Shown: positions 1-8,945, counted from the first letter of the stretch. The stretch: DNA of 64,000 nt from an uncultured Lachnospiraceae bacterium (GCA_947382415.1 CANCYO010000001.1:62001-126000); one strand, 5' to 3'. Translations and numbers: made by a program. The notes: a model not told the origin generated them from the sequence alone.

Positions 1-68
1 AGTATGAAAATCAGATGAACAAGACCAAGGGGTCTCAGTTTACTCTGAAAGTGAAAATTCTGAATTAA
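1..68 (+). CDS. 3' end of a gene cut by the window edge
   Basis: An open frame enters from the left edge (first whole codon at 3) and stops at TAA 66-68. The 21 visible residues (YENQMNKTKGS, then QFTLKVKILN) are too few to name a family. A GC-rich hairpin follows, which suits the end of a transcription unit. The residues look like a beta strand of a domain end, but no function can be given. Confidence 0.45.
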   Translation, partial: YENQMNKTKGSQFTLKVKILN

Positions 69-88
69 GAGCATATCTATTATATGGA

Positions 89-130
89 CGTCCGGGGCAG
101 CATGTATGCAGTCCCGGGCGTCTGCTTTAT
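89..130 (+). terminator. probable intrinsic terminator
   Basis: The arms GACGTCCGGGG and CCCGGGCGTC can pair with one mismatch around a short loop and are followed by TGCTTTAT. The T-run is weak, but the hairpin sits just after a stop codon and before a new promoter. Confidence 0.5.
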
Positions 131-203
131 ATTGAACTGTTACCCCATGCAAAACAGAATAAATAATCAGCAAAATGATAATCTGTAAAATGCGCAGAAA
201 TAA

Positions 204-232
204 TTGCAATCATTTTGGGGGAGTGCTAGAAT
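204..232 (+). promoter_or_regulatory. sigma-A promoter for the cysteine hydrolase gene
   Basis: TTGCAA (204-209), a 17-base spacer, and TAGAAT (227-232). Transcription would begin near 239, which supports the downstream start at 282 and argues against a longer protein starting further up. Confidence 0.6.
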
Positions 233-281
233 ATTTATAATGCGAAAGTTTTGCGGAGAGGCCGCAGTCAGGAGAGTTTTG

Positions 282-806
282 ATGAAGATATTAGTTGTAG
301 TGGATATGCAGAACGATTTTATTGACGGTGCTCTGGGCACACGGGAAGCCCGGGCGATTGTTCCCCGGGTGGCGGAGAAGATCAAGAACTTTGACGGTAT
401 TGTGCTGGCTACCAGAGATACGCATCAGAGCGATTATCTCGAGACTCAGGAGGGGCAAAACCTTCCGGTGGAGCACTGTATAGAAGGTACAAACGGCTGG
501 GAGATCTGTCCGGAGGTGGCAAAACTGCTTACCGGGAAACCGATAGACAAGCCGTCTTTCGGGAGCGTGGCGTTGGGTGAGAGACTGAGGGAGTTAAACG
601 GGCAGGAAACTTTGGAGAGTGTGACGTTGGTGGGACTGTGCACAGATATCTGCGTCATTTCCAATGCCATGATCATCAAGGCAAATCTGCCGGAGGTTCC
701 TGTCTGTGTGGACGCAGACTGCTGCGCGGGCGTTACGCCGGAAAGCCATACCCGGGCCTTGGAGGCAATGAAAGTCTGCCAGATTCAGATTATGGAGGAG
801 AAATAG
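282..806 (+). CDS. cysteine hydrolase, isochorismatase/nicotinamidase family
   Basis: The 174-residue protein begins MKILVVVDMQNDFIDGALG, the typical first strand of the isochorismatase-like fold with the catalytic Asp in VVDMQNDF. The nucleophile Cys is at about residue 124 in GLCTDICV, and the usual ending with DADCCAGVTPESHTRAL follows. Members hydrolyse amide or ester bonds, for example nicotinamide to nicotinate. The start at 282 is chosen because GGAGAG (271-276) lies just before it and the promoter TSS is near 239. The stop abuts the ATG of the HD-domain gene, so the two are probably co-transcribed. A pncB gene at 21483-22937 would use nicotinate, which makes nicotinamidase plausible but unproven. 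Confidence 0.85.
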   Translation: MKILVVVDMQNDFIDGALGTREARAIVPRVAEKIKNFDGIVLATRDTHQSDYLETQEGQNLPVEHCIEGTNGWEICPEVAKLLTGKPIDKPSFGSVALGERLRELNGQETLESVTLVGLCTDICVISNAMIIKANLPEVPVCVDADCCAGVTPESHTRALEAMKVCQIQIMEEK

Positions 807-1400
807 ATGAGAACCAGCAATTTGAACAGAGAGGAAGCGCTGGAGCTTCTGAAAAAGTATAATAAGGAGTCTTTTCATATTCAGCATGCGCTCACTGTTG
901 AGGCTGTGATGCGTTGGTATGCCAGGGAACTTGGGTATGGTGATGAGGAGGAATACTGGGGTATCACAGGGCTGCTGCACGATATTGATTTTGAGTTATA
1001 TCCCGATGAACATTGTATGAAAGCGCCGGAGCTTTTGCGGGAAGGGGGCGCGGGGGAGGATATGATCTATTCCGTCTGCTCCCATGGTTACGGTATCTGC
1101 TGTGATATGGAGCCTGTGCATGAGATGGAGAAGGTGTTGTTTGCGGCTGATGAGCTGACGGGTCTGATCTGGTCTGCGGCGCTGATGCGTCCTTCTAAGA
1201 GTGTGCAGGATATGGAGCTCAAGAGTCTGAAGAAAAAGTTTAAAGATAAAAAATTTGCGGCGGGATGTTCCAGGGAAACCATAGCAGCCGGCGCGGAGCG
1301 TCTGGGCTGGGAGCTGGACGAGCTGATGGAGAAGACCATTCTGGCTATGCGGGATTGTGAGGCGCAGGTTGCCGGGGAACTTTCGACAGTTGTGGAGTGA
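807..1400 (+). CDS. HD-domain metal-dependent phosphohydrolase-like protein
   Basis: The 197-residue soluble protein shows the HD signature: a first His in SFHIQHALTVEAVMRW, then GLLHDIDFELYPDEH with the metal-binding HD pair, and a later Asp in ADELTGLI. This is the common small HDIG-type protein of Clostridia, with unknown substrate (probably a nucleotide or phosphoester). It starts directly after the stop of the cysteine hydrolase gene; a GGAGG ribosome site lies inside the end of that gene, so translation is likely coupled. Four bases separate its stop from the next start. Confidence 0.8.
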   Translation: MRTSNLNREEALELLKKYNKESFHIQHALTVEAVMRWYARELGYGDEEEYWGITGLLHDIDFELYPDEHCMKAPELLREGGAGEDMIYSVCSHGYGICCDMEPVHEMEKVLFAADELTGLIWSAALMRPSKSVQDMELKSLKKKFKDKKFAAGCSRETIAAGAERLGWELDELMEKTILAMRDCEAQVAGELSTVVE

Positions 1401-1404
1401 CGGG

Positions 1405-3180
1405 ATGGGCATATCGGTTTTGGCACAGGCTTTTTTGGGAACTTATGCATTGGCAGAGGACGGTTGGGGAATTGCCGGTCTTTTTATTTTTACAGGACTG
1501 ACCGTAATGTTTGGGCAAGTAAAAAAGTGCGGAATACGTAAAGACAGGCGGCTTACTCTGCTGGCTGTCTTTTTTGGCGTCTGCACCGTGGTGGGCAGAA
1601 GCTATGAGGCTGTGGGAAGCTGGAACATGCTTGTGGGAACTCCGGTTTTGGTCTGCGAAGCCATTGCAGATCTTCTGGGATTCTGTTTTTTGTATCGGGG
1701 CGTACTGCTACTGCCGGCAGGCCTGTTGCAGGGAGAGTGCGCAGCGGGCAAATCGCGGATACTGCGTAGAGACTGCCGGGGCAGAGTGGAGGAGATTTTG
1801 TTCGAGAGGCATCCGTTTCTCGTCCCGTTGGCAGTGATGTTTCTCTGTTCGCTTCCGGTTTTGATCAGTTTTTTCCCGGGTACGTTGGAGGCCGACGCTT
1901 ACAGGCAGCTTGCCAATATGCGATCGGGGGACTGGGATGCGCATTATCCGGTGATGGCCTCATTGTTCATGGATCAGGTGCTCCGTCTGGGGCAGTTGTT
2001 GTTCCGCAATGACAATCTGGCCTTTTTCCTGTATACAGGTACACAGTATTTTCTGCAATGGCTGGTCTTTGCCTATACAATGACCGTGCTGGGGAGAATG
2101 CGGACGCCTGTGGTGATACGATGGGGAGCGCTGGTGTATTTTTCCATGTTCTCGGTATTTCAGATGTATGGCTATACAATGGTGAAGGATTCCATGTTTT
2201 ATATTGTCTTTCTGCTTTTTGTGTCGTTGTTTGCGGATATCATTATGCGGGGAGCGGGCAGTGGGACGGGGAGGCTTGTGGCGGCATTCGGGGTTGTGAG
2301 TATGCTGCCGGTATTTTTTCGCAACAATGGGCTTCATTTGATTATTTTTACGGCGGCAGCGGGATTTTTGCTGTGCAGGAAATATAAAATGCTGTATGCG
2401 GCAATGCTCTGCGGGGCCTTTGCGGGAGCCCTGATCAATGGCGGAGCCGCCAAACTGTGCGGTGTGGAGGGCGGTTCGGTCCGGGAGATGCTTTCTGTGC
2501 CGCTTCAGCAGACGGCGCGATATCTCACGGAGCATTATGATGAGGTGACGCCCAAGGAGCGGAAGGCTCTGGAGGGGATATTTGAGGTGGAGCTGCAGGA
2601 GGTTGCCGCACTCTATCAGCCCGAGATCTCAGACCCGGTGAAGGACTGCGTGGCGTACCGGCCGGACAGGGAGGTGCTTGCGGCTTATCTGCAGGTTTGG
2701 GGGCAGCAGTTCCTGAAGCATCCGGACACTTATGTGCAGGCTTTTCTGAACCATACCTATGGGTATTTTTATCCTGACAGAGAGTGTTTCTGGGAGGGGA
2801 TCGGCGTATACGGAATCGGCGAGAGCTGGCCCTGGGACGGGATGGATCTGAATCCATGGTTTGTGCTGGAGAACGGATGGATGAGAGAGCAGATCCGGCA
2901 GGTACATCTGTGGATGAGTCATCTGCCGGTGGTCAGCAGTCTCTATAGCTGTGGTATGCACAATTTTGTGTTGATCGGGATGTGCGCCTTCCTGCCAGGG
3001 AGCGGAAGGAGAAGAGAGCTGTTCTTTTTTGCTCCCTGCGTGGGTTGCGTACTGATCTGCCTGATCTCTCCGGTGAATGCGCTGATACGCTATATGCTTC
3101 CGGTGATGGCATGTCTCCCGCTGAATCTGGCGTGGTGTTTTATGCCGGAGACAGCGGGAGAGATTGACAAGGCCGATTAA
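1405..3180 (+). CDS. multi-pass membrane protein, DUF6020-like (GT-C type)
   Basis: A 591-residue, strongly hydrophobic protein with about a dozen membrane segments. After the first segments there is an extracytoplasmic-loop style motif, FFPGTLEADAYRQLANMRSG followed by DWDAHYPVMASLF. This resembles the acidic loop of GT-C glycosyltransferase-like proteins and of the DUF6020 family often found in Lachnospiraceae. A soluble stretch (about residues 380-500) precedes the last membrane helices. GGAG at 1394-1397 supports the ATG at 1405; an in-frame ATG at 1357 lies inside the HD gene. A role in cell-surface glycan or teichoic-type polymer transfer is inference only. Confidence 0.7.
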   Translation: MGISVLAQAFLGTYALAEDGWGIAGLFIFTGLTVMFGQVKKCGIRKDRRLTLLAVFFGVCTVVGRSYEAVGSWNMLVGTPVLVCEAIADLLGFCFLYRGVLLLPAGLLQGECAAGKSRILRRDCRGRVEEILFERHPFLVPLAVMFLCSLPVLISFFPGTLEADAYRQLANMRSGDWDAHYPVMASLFMDQVLRLGQLLFRNDNLAFFLYTGTQYFLQWLVFAYTMTVLGRMRTPVVIRWGALVYFSMFSVFQMYGYTMVKDSMFYIVFLLFVSLFADIIMRGAGSGTGRLVAAFGVVSMLPVFFRNNGLHLIIFTAAAGFLLCRKYKMLYAAMLCGAFAGALINGGAAKLCGVEGGSVREMLSVPLQQTARYLTEHYDEVTPKERKALEGIFEVELQEVAALYQPEISDPVKDCVAYRPDREVLAAYLQVWGQQFLKHPDTYVQAFLNHTYGYFYPDRECFWEGIGVYGIGESWPWDGMDLNPWFVLENGWMREQIRQVHLWMSHLPVVSSLYSCGMHNFVLIGMCAFLPGSGRRRELFFFAPCVGCVLICLISPVNALIRYMLPVMACLPLNLAWCFMPETAGEIDKAD

Positions 3181-3208
3181 AAATATAAAGTATAACTTAT
3201 AGTAAGAC

Positions 3209-4711
3209 TTACAGCGTATTGATAAAGCGTCCGAAGGCTTCGCGTCCTTCGGGCGTATTTTTGTAGACTCCGGCGCAGGTCAGAACCTGAGTGAAAACTT
3301 TTCCGATCTCATCCTGAATGATGGAGTGCAGGTTGTCGGGGGTGATGGAATACCGGCCGATCCATTCGTCCACCCAGTCCGCATGTTTCTCAATGGCCGG
3401 ATTCTCTCGGATATTTTTGTGATTGAGGATGGCGTCTTCGAGTTCTGTGATCTCCTGCTTCAGGCGGGCCGGGAGTACGGCCAGTCCCATGACCTCGATG
3501 AGACCGATATTCTCTTTTTTGATATGGTGATACCGGGCATGGGGATGATAGAGTCCCATGGGACATTCCGGCGTTGTGATATTATTGCGCAGCACCAGAT
3601 CCAGTTCAAACAGCTCTCCGTGCATTCTTGCGATGGGAGTGATGGTGTTGTGGGGCGTCTCCCCAGTGCAGGCATAGATACAGGCGTCTTCGTCCGTGTA
3701 GCTTCTCCAGGTCTTTAAGATATGATCCGCGGCATTGGCCATGGCTTCGGTATCCTTTCCATGCAGACGGATGACGGACATGGGCCATTTGACGATCCCG
3801 GCTTTGATATCCGGATAGTCTTTCAAGACAAAGCAGGACTCGTAGGGCGCTCTGGCCATGGAAAAGGTATAGTGGCCGCCCTGGAAATGGTCGTGACTGA
3901 GGATGGATCCACCCACGATGGGAAGATCTGCGTTGGAGCCCGCCGTATAATGGGGGAACAGTCTGACGAAATCCAGAAGCTTTACGAATACGGCCCTGTC
4001 TATTTTCATGGGAATGTGTTTTTGATTGAAAATGATGCAGTGCTCGTTGTAATAGACATAGGGTGAGTATTGGAGATAATAAGGTTCCCCTGACAGGGTG
4101 ATGGGGATCACTCTGTGGTTTTGTCTGGCGGGATGCGTGAAAGTCCCTGCGTAGCCCTCGTTTTCCCGGCAGAGCAGACAGGCGGGATAGCCTGATTTTT
4201 TGGCCTGGCCTGCCCGGGCGATATCACGGGGATCCTTCTCGGGTTTGGAGAGATTAATGGTGATGTCGATGGGACCGTACTCTGTGTCAGTCACCCATTT
4301 TTCGTCTCTGGCAATCCGGTCTGTGCGAATATAATTGGTGGCTCTGCTGAAATGATAATAAAAATCCGTGGCCTCCCGGGGAGAGAGGGCATAGGCCTCC
4401 CGAAAGGAAGAGATGACAGAGGAGGGGGGAGGGGTGAGAAGCCCCATGATCCTGGTGTCAAACAAATCCCGTAAGGTGACGGTGTCTTCTTCCAGAATCC
4501 CCTGTTCCAGGGCATATTGTATCATATCCTGCAAAATTTCGGACACAGGTCTTATGGTCTGTGGAGCGTCCTCATCTGACGGTTCCTGATATTCGTCCAG
4601 CCTGAACAGCTCCAGCAGTCTGTTGACGGTGTAGATTTTGTCGGCAGGGGCTACCAGACCGTTCTGCATTCCGTAGGCTGTCAGCTCTGTGATCAATCCA
4701 TCTATTTTCAT
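3209..4711 (-). CDS. galT: galactose-1-phosphate uridylyltransferase, Firmicutes type
   Basis: This 500-residue enzyme exchanges UDP between UDP-glucose and galactose-1-phosphate in the Leloir pathway. It belongs to the Firmicutes-type family (about 500 residues), not the shorter E. coli type. Visible features are the N-terminal helical segment with YTVNRLLELF, then SHDHFQGGHYTFSMARAP, and the His-rich LYHPHARYHHIKKENIG region. ATG at 4711 has AGGAGAG upstream. It lies 15 bases after galK on the same strand, so galK-galT form an operon that diverges from the LacI gene. It converges on the membrane protein gene ending at 3180; no strong terminator is seen in the 28-base gap. Confidence 0.95.
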   Translation of the reverse strand: MKIDGLITELTAYGMQNGLVAPADKIYTVNRLLELFRLDEYQEPSDEDAPQTIRPVSEILQDMIQYALEQGILEEDTVTLRDLFDTRIMGLLTPPPSSVISSFREAYALSPREATDFYYHFSRATNYIRTDRIARDEKWVTDTEYGPIDITINLSKPEKDPRDIARAGQAKKSGYPACLLCRENEGYAGTFTHPARQNHRVIPITLSGEPYYLQYSPYVYYNEHCIIFNQKHIPMKIDRAVFVKLLDFVRLFPHYTAGSNADLPIVGGSILSHDHFQGGHYTFSMARAPYESCFVLKDYPDIKAGIVKWPMSVIRLHGKDTEAMANAADHILKTWRSYTDEDACIYACTGETPHNTITPIARMHGELFELDLVLRNNITTPECPMGLYHPHARYHHIKKENIGLIEVMGLAVLPARLKQEITELEDAILNHKNIRENPAIEKHADWVDEWIGRYSITPDNLHSIIQDEIGKVFTQVLTCAGVYKNTPEGREAFGRFINTL

Positions 4712-4726
4712 CTGGAACTCTCCTCT

Positions 4727-6007
4727 CTATATAACCTTCATGCCGCCGTACCGGCGGATTTTCAGTATCTTACAGGAGTCCTCGCCGAAGACTGCGTCCA
4801 TGGTATTTTTGTATGTTTCCACAGCTGCGTTTTTGACAAATGCCTGAATGGTTCCGGCGAAACCGCCTCCGTGAACACGGCTGACGCCATCGCTGCCCAG
4901 AGTGATATCGCTGAGAGCCAGAGCCACAGACATGTTCTGAGAGGTAATATCATGATTGGTATAGACATTTTGCAGATACTGGAAGGATGAGGCGCCGGAA
5001 GCCTTTACCGTCTCCAGAAAGGTTTTGATATCTGTGGACTTCAGGGCGCTTACCTCTGTCATGACACGCTTGTTTTCTTCATAAAAATGCAGCGCGCGGA
5101 GAAGCGTACGGTCCCCCTGTGCCTCCCTGATACGGGGGATGGCAGCGAGTACCTCCTGCTCGGGAATCTCGATCAGAACTTCTTTTCCAAACATCCCTGC
5201 AACGGCCTTCATCTCTGCGGGTATTGCCGCGTAGTCGGCTGTGAGATTGGCGTGGGAGCCCTTTGTGTCTGTGATGCAAAGGCTGTAACCCGCCTCATCC
5301 AGATCGAATTCCACTTTCTCCACGGCGGGATTTGCAGGGTCTGCGAAGTCGATATGCACCAGACTTCCCACAGAGCAGGCCATCTGGTCCATCAGGCCGC
5401 AGGGTTTGCCGAAGTAGACATTCTCCGCATATTGGCTGATGATGGCAATCTCGATGGGTGAGACCTTGCCGTCATTATACAGACCCGAGAGGATGGTGCC
5501 GATGAGAACTTCAAAGGCGGCGGAAGAGGAAAGTCCCGCGCCGATCAGTACATCGCTGGTGACACAGGCCTGAAAGCCGCCGGTGCGAAAGCCATGCTGT
5601 TCCATGCCTGCGGCCACTCCCCGGATCAATGCGGCGGTGGTCTCCTTCTCGGACGCTTCGGGAGCCAGAGCGTTGGTATCTATAGCCAGCATGTCATAAC
5701 CGTCGGACTTGATGCGGATCACGCCGTCATCGGTTTTGCCCACAATGGCTATGGCATCCAGATTAATGCCCGCTGCCAGTACCTGGCCGTGCTGATGGTC
5801 AGTGTGATTGCCGCCGATCTCGCTTCTTCCGGGGGCGGAGAAAACCTCGGCTTCTCCCTGACCGAAGCATTGGACATAAGTTTCCACAGCTTTGACATAG
5901 CGCGCTCTCTGATAAGGAATCCGACTGCGGTCTACATAGATATCAGCCAGCAGTTTATCCTGTGTACCATCAGCGAATTGCTGTGCTAAAAGTGAAGTGT
6001 TTGTCAT
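4727..6007 (-). CDS. galK: galactokinase
   Basis: The 426-residue GHMP kinase phosphorylates galactose with ATP, the entry step of the Leloir pathway. It carries a galactokinase signature variant, APGRSEIGGNHTDHQHG (near residue 60), the GHMP ATP-binding loop GAGLSSSAAFEVLIG, and GKPCGLMDQMACSVG; a C-terminal GGGFAGTIQAF completes the fold. The start at 6007 has GGAGGCGTCAC just upstream. A LacI-type operator (6024-6039) and a candidate extended -10 promoter lie in front. First gene of galK-galT; it would receive galactose released by the GH42 and GH53 enzymes coded further along. Confidence 0.95.
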   Translation of the reverse strand: MTNTSLLAQQFADGTQDKLLADIYVDRSRIPYQRARYVKAVETYVQCFGQGEAEVFSAPGRSEIGGNHTDHQHGQVLAAGINLDAIAIVGKTDDGVIRIKSDGYDMLAIDTNALAPEASEKETTAALIRGVAAGMEQHGFRTGGFQACVTSDVLIGAGLSSSAAFEVLIGTILSGLYNDGKVSPIEIAIISQYAENVYFGKPCGLMDQMACSVGSLVHIDFADPANPAVEKVEFDLDEAGYSLCITDTKGSHANLTADYAAIPAEMKAVAGMFGKEVLIEIPEQEVLAAIPRIREAQGDRTLLRALHFYEENKRVMTEVSALKSTDIKTFLETVKASGASSFQYLQNVYTNHDITSQNMSVALALSDITLGSDGVSRVHGGGFAGTIQAFVKNAAVETYKNTMDAVFGEDSCKILKIRRYGGMKVI

Positions 6008-6023
6008 GTGACGCCTCCATTCC

Positions 6024-6039
6024 GCGCAAACGGTTACGC
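6024..6039. promoter_or_regulatory. LacI-type operator in front of galK
   Basis: GCGCAAACGGTTACGC is an imperfect 16-bp palindrome (6 of 8 positions symmetric) with a central CG as in LacI/GalR-family operators. It lies between the galK start and the proposed galK promoter, so a bound repressor would block the start of transcription. Its GCGCAA half is shared with the site at 6170-6185. Confidence 0.55.
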
Positions 6040-6060
6040 ATACCTGTATTATGAGTTAAA

Positions 6061-6087
6061 CTTATACCAGTTTTAGCAAAAAGTCAA
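6061..6087 (-). promoter_or_regulatory. candidate galK promoter
   Basis: On the minus strand: TTGACT (6082-6087), a 15-base spacer, and TATAAG (6061-6066) preceded by TGG, an extended -10. The short spacer makes this a moderate call. Confidence 0.4.
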
Positions 6088-6125
6088 TTAAAATGTATGG
6101 AAATACAGATAAAATACAAAAAGCA

Positions 6126-6154
6126 TTGACAGTTTATGGGAAAGTTGCTAAACT
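6126..6154 (+). promoter_or_regulatory. promoter of the LacI regulator gene
   Basis: TTGACA (6126-6131), exactly 17 bases, then TAAACT (6149-6154). An operator-like palindrome follows at 6170-6185, about +9 to +24, which suits autoregulation. Confidence 0.65.
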
Positions 6155-6169
6155 ACAAACGATTTAACT

Positions 6170-6185
6170 GCGCAACAAGTTGCAC
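6170..6185. promoter_or_regulatory. LacI-type operator in front of its own regulator gene
   Basis: GCGCAACAAGTTGCAC is an imperfect palindrome of 16 bp placed just after the -10 box at 6149. The half-sites GCGCAAC and GTGCAAC resemble those at 6024 and near 7563. Confidence 0.5.
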
Positions 6186-6253
6186 AGACAGGAAGGTACA
6201 CAATTGGCAAAAAGTTGGAATTTTTGGAAAAAGATGAGAGAGGAATGATGAAT

Positions 6254-7279
6254 ATGTCGGAAAATAATGAACAGACTATGAAGGAATCCAGCCGTATGAC
6301 CATTGCGGATATAGCGGAGGCGCTGCATATTTCCAAAACCACAGTCTCCAGAGCCATATCCGGCAAGGGCAGGATCGGGGCCGAGACAAGGGAGAAGGTT
6401 CTGGCATATATAGACAAATATAATTATCATCCCAATCCTCTGGCCAGAGGGCTGGCGCAGCTCAAAACCTATAATATCGCATGGGTGATGCCGGGTGATT
6501 CCGGCATGACGGATCTGCCTTTTTTTCAGCGCTGTATGCTGGGGGTCAGCGAGGTGGCGGCCGCCCATGACTATGATATTCTGCTGGCCATGGTCTATGA
6601 CAGGGATATGTCCCAGCTTGCCCGTATTGTGCTCAATCACAAGGTGGACGGAGTCATATTGGGGCGCACGCTGGTGGAGGACGACAGGGTAAAGTTTTTA
6701 AAGAGTATGGACATCCCTTTTGTGGTGATCGGAAGCACTCCCGTTCCGAATGTGATACAGATTGACAACGACCACAGGGCGGCCTGTCGTGAGCTTACCT
6801 CCATCCTGATGCTGAAGGATCTGAAAAAGCTGGCGCTGATAGGCGGAGACAGCAATCATGTGGTGAACGAGACCAGAAAAGAGGGGTTTCTGGAAGGGCT
6901 TCGGGCAAACGGTGAAAAGCCTGAGGACGCTATTGTCTATATGGACTGTATAGAGCGTATTAACGTGGAACACGCTGTGGAGGAATGCCTGCGCAGTCAG
7001 GTGGATTGTATTGTCTGTATGGATGACAGAATTTGCAGCAATGTTTTAGAGAAATTAAAAAACGACGATGTTGTCATACCGGAGCAGATCAAGGTGGCTT
7101 CCTTCTATGACAGCATCCTTTTGGAAAACAGTGTACCGGCCGTCACAGCTCTGCGGTATGATCCCAGAAATCTGGGCGTGGTGGCGGCAAAAAATCTGTT
7201 TCGTCTGATCGCTGAGGAGGCGGTGGAAGAGATTACGTATCTGAACTATGAGGTGGCGCTGAAGGGTTCCACCCAATGA
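6254..7279 (+). CDS. LacI/GalR-family transcriptional regulator
   Basis: The 341-residue protein has an N-terminal helix-turn-helix, MTIADIAEALHISKTTVSRA, the family hinge region (YHPNPLARGL), and a periplasmic-binding-protein-like sugar sensor with VDGVILGRT, IDNDHRAACREL and CMDDRICSNVLE. It probably represses galK-galT and the transporter operon until galactose or a galacto-oligosaccharide binds. The ATG at 6254 is preferred because AGAGGA (6239-6244) lies 9 bases before it; ATGs at 6245 and 6248 are too close to that site, and a TTG at 6215 has no ribosome site. It is transcribed divergently from galK and ends at a clear terminator. Confidence 0.9.
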   Translation: MSENNEQTMKESSRMTIADIAEALHISKTTVSRAISGKGRIGAETREKVLAYIDKYNYHPNPLARGLAQLKTYNIAWVMPGDSGMTDLPFFQRCMLGVSEVAAAHDYDILLAMVYDRDMSQLARIVLNHKVDGVILGRTLVEDDRVKFLKSMDIPFVVIGSTPVPNVIQIDNDHRAACRELTSILMLKDLKKLALIGGDSNHVVNETRKEGFLEGLRANGEKPEDAIVYMDCIERINVEHAVEECLRSQVDCIVCMDDRICSNVLEKLKNDDVVIPEQIKVASFYDSILLENSVPAVTALRYDPRNLGVVAAKNLFRLIAEEAVEEITYLNYEVALKGSTQ

Positions 7280-7306
7280 GACTGCGCTTCCATTCGATAA
7301 GCTGAT

Positions 7307-7335
7307 AACCTGCGGTGGTCTGCCGCAGGTTTTTT
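7307..7335 (+). terminator. intrinsic terminator after the LacI gene
   Basis: AACCTGCGG (7307-7315) pairs perfectly with CCGCAGGTT (7323-7331) across a 7-base loop, followed by a run of Ts. Confidence 0.85.
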
Positions 7336-7381
7336 GTGCTCTTTTTGTTTTTTTCTTTCTCATCTCATTTTTGCTCCCATC

Positions 7382-7440
7382 TGCGCGTTTTGCGCGCACT
7401 CAAATCAAGGAGGTTGAAACGAATTTCTTTCAACCTTGAT
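7382..7440. repeat. two inverted repeats in the transporter leader region
   Basis: TGCGCG (7382-7387) pairs with CGCGCA (7393-7398). Next, ATCAAGG-AGG-TTGAAA (7404-7419) pairs with TTTCAACCTTGAT (7428-7440), with three extra bases in the left arm. Both lie upstream of the promoter at 7521. They have no T-run, so they may be protein sites rather than terminators. Nothing else was seen in 7340-7520. Confidence 0.4.
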
Positions 7441-7520
7441 TCCCTCTCCAAATTTTGTGCAAATTAGATAAAAGTAAGTACCAGAACTTGGAAAACATGG
7501 CAAAAAAATCAAAAAGGATA

Positions 7521-7574
7521 TTGACAGATATTTTGGGGAATGATAAGATGAGCACACAGAGAACAACCGGTTGT
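7521..7574 (+). promoter_or_regulatory. promoter and LacI-type operator of the galacto-oligosaccharide transporter operon
   Basis: TTGACA (7521-7526), 17 bases, TAAGAT (7544-7549) give a near-consensus promoter with a start near 7556. The perfect 12-bp palindrome ACAACCGGTTGT (7563-7574), with the central CCGG typical of LacI-family sites, lies about +8 to +19, where a repressor would block transcription. Confidence 0.7.
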
Positions 7575-7628
7575 GCAAAACGTGTCGGAACGGGAGTGAA
7601 AAACTCTACAGAACAAGGAGGACTTATT

Positions 7629-8945
7629 ATGAGAAAGAAATTATTGTCATTGGTGCTGGCAGGCACTATGGTAGCAGGGCTGCTCTCCGGATGTGGCAAC
7701 AAGAACAACAACCCTTCCCAGTCCAGTCAGCCCAGTCAGGGCAGTACGCCTGAGGTGTCCAGTCAGGCGCCCGAGGTATCAAACGATGATATCATCGCGA
7801 ATCTGATTGCCAACACCAATGGAACAGTACAGCTCACTGTGTGGGCTTCCGAGGAGGATCAGGACTTTACTCTGGGACGTATCGAGGACTTTAAGGCACA
7901 GTATTCCGATGTGGACTTTGATATCACGCTGGGCGCAAAGTCCGAGTCCAAGGCTAAGGACGACATTCTGGTAGACGTGGAGGCTGCACCTGATGTATTT
8001 GCCTTCGCTGACGATCAGATCATCGAACTGGTAGCTGCAGGAGCACTGCAGGAAGTGGCTGCCACCTATACCTTTGATGTGAAGAATGAGAATGTGGCAG
8101 GCTCCATTGAAGCTGCTACCATAGACGGCAAACTCTATGCTTATCCCATGACGGCAGACAACGGCTATTTCATGTTCTATGATTCTTCCGTGTTTACCGA
8201 GGATGATGTGAAATCCATGGACGCCATGATCGAGGCAGCCAAGAAGGCTAATAAGAAGATTGCCATGAACGTATCGGACGGCTGGTATATCTACTCTCTG
8301 TTCAAGGGTGCAGGCTATGATCTGACACTGAATGACGACGGTTCCAACAGCTGCACATGGAATGCGGCAGGGGCTACGGATGTGGCACAGGGCATTCTGG
8401 ATCTGTTTGCTACGGGCGCGTTTGTGGATATGACTGATGCGGATCAGGCTACCGCAATCTCCGCCGGAACCATCTGTGCTTGTGTAAACGGAACCTGGAG
8501 AGCAGAGACGGCTCAGACTGCATGGGGTGAGAATTATGCGGCAACCAAGCTTCCCACCTTCACCGTTGCAGGGCAGCAGAAGCAGATGTCCTCTTTCTCC
8601 GGATATAAGCTCATCGGTGTAAATCCTCATTCCAAGTTTGTGGGCTGGTCCATGATCCTGGCAGAGTATCTGACCAATGAGGAGACCCAGATTGCACGTT
8701 ATGAGGCAAGAGGCCTTGGCCCCGCAAACCTTGCGGCAGCAGCTTCCGATACCGTACAGAACGATCCCGCAATCTCTGCACTGGCTGCACAGGCGGCATA
8801 TGCAACTCCTCAGCGAGTGGGCAACAATTACTGGGTTCCCGCACAGACTCTGGGACAGATTCTTGCCTCCGGCAATCCTGACGGCACAGACCTTCAGACT
8901 CTGCTGGACAATGCGGTAGACGGCATCACCGCTCCGGCACAATAA
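7629..8945 (+). CDS. sugar ABC transporter substrate-binding lipoprotein
   Basis: The 438-residue extracellular binding protein starts with a lipoprotein signal peptide, MRKKLLSLVLAGTMVAGLLS, with Cys at residue 22 (LLSGCG). A Ser/Gln/Pro-rich linker follows, then a family-1 (MalE-like) solute-binding fold with VQLTVWASEEDQDFTLGRIE, AAPDVFAFADDQI and KLYAYPMTADNGYFMFYDSS. It should capture galacto-oligosaccharides and hand them to the two permeases that follow. AAGGAGG (7615-7621) supports the ATG at 7629; an in-frame extension up to 7455 would overlap the promoter. A hairpin follows the stop before the permease genes, the usual way of making more binding protein than permease. Confidence 0.9.
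   Translation: MRKKLLSLVLAGTMVAGLLSGCGNKNNNPSQSSQPSQGSTPEVSSQAPEVSNDDIIANLIANTNGTVQLTVWASEEDQDFTLGRIEDFKAQYSDVDFDITLGAKSESKAKDDILVDVEAAPDVFAFADDQIIELVAAGALQEVAATYTFDVKNENVAGSIEAATIDGKLYAYPMTADNGYFMFYDSSVFTEDDVKSMDAMIEAAKKANKKIAMNVSDGWYIYSLFKGAGYDLTLNDDGSNSCTWNAAGATDVAQGILDLFATGAFVDMTDADQATAISAGTICACVNGTWRAETAQTAWGENYAATKLPTFTVAGQQKQMSSFSGYKLIGVNPHSKFVGWSMILAEYLTNEETQIARYEARGLGPANLAAAASDTVQNDPAISALAAQAAYATPQRVGNNYWVPAQTLGQILASGNPDGTDLQTLLDNAVDGITAPAQ

Noticed and set aside
7414..7430. cre (CcpA) site at TTGAAACGAATTTC
   Set aside because: The spacing does not fit WTGNAANCGNWNNCW; one base is missing.
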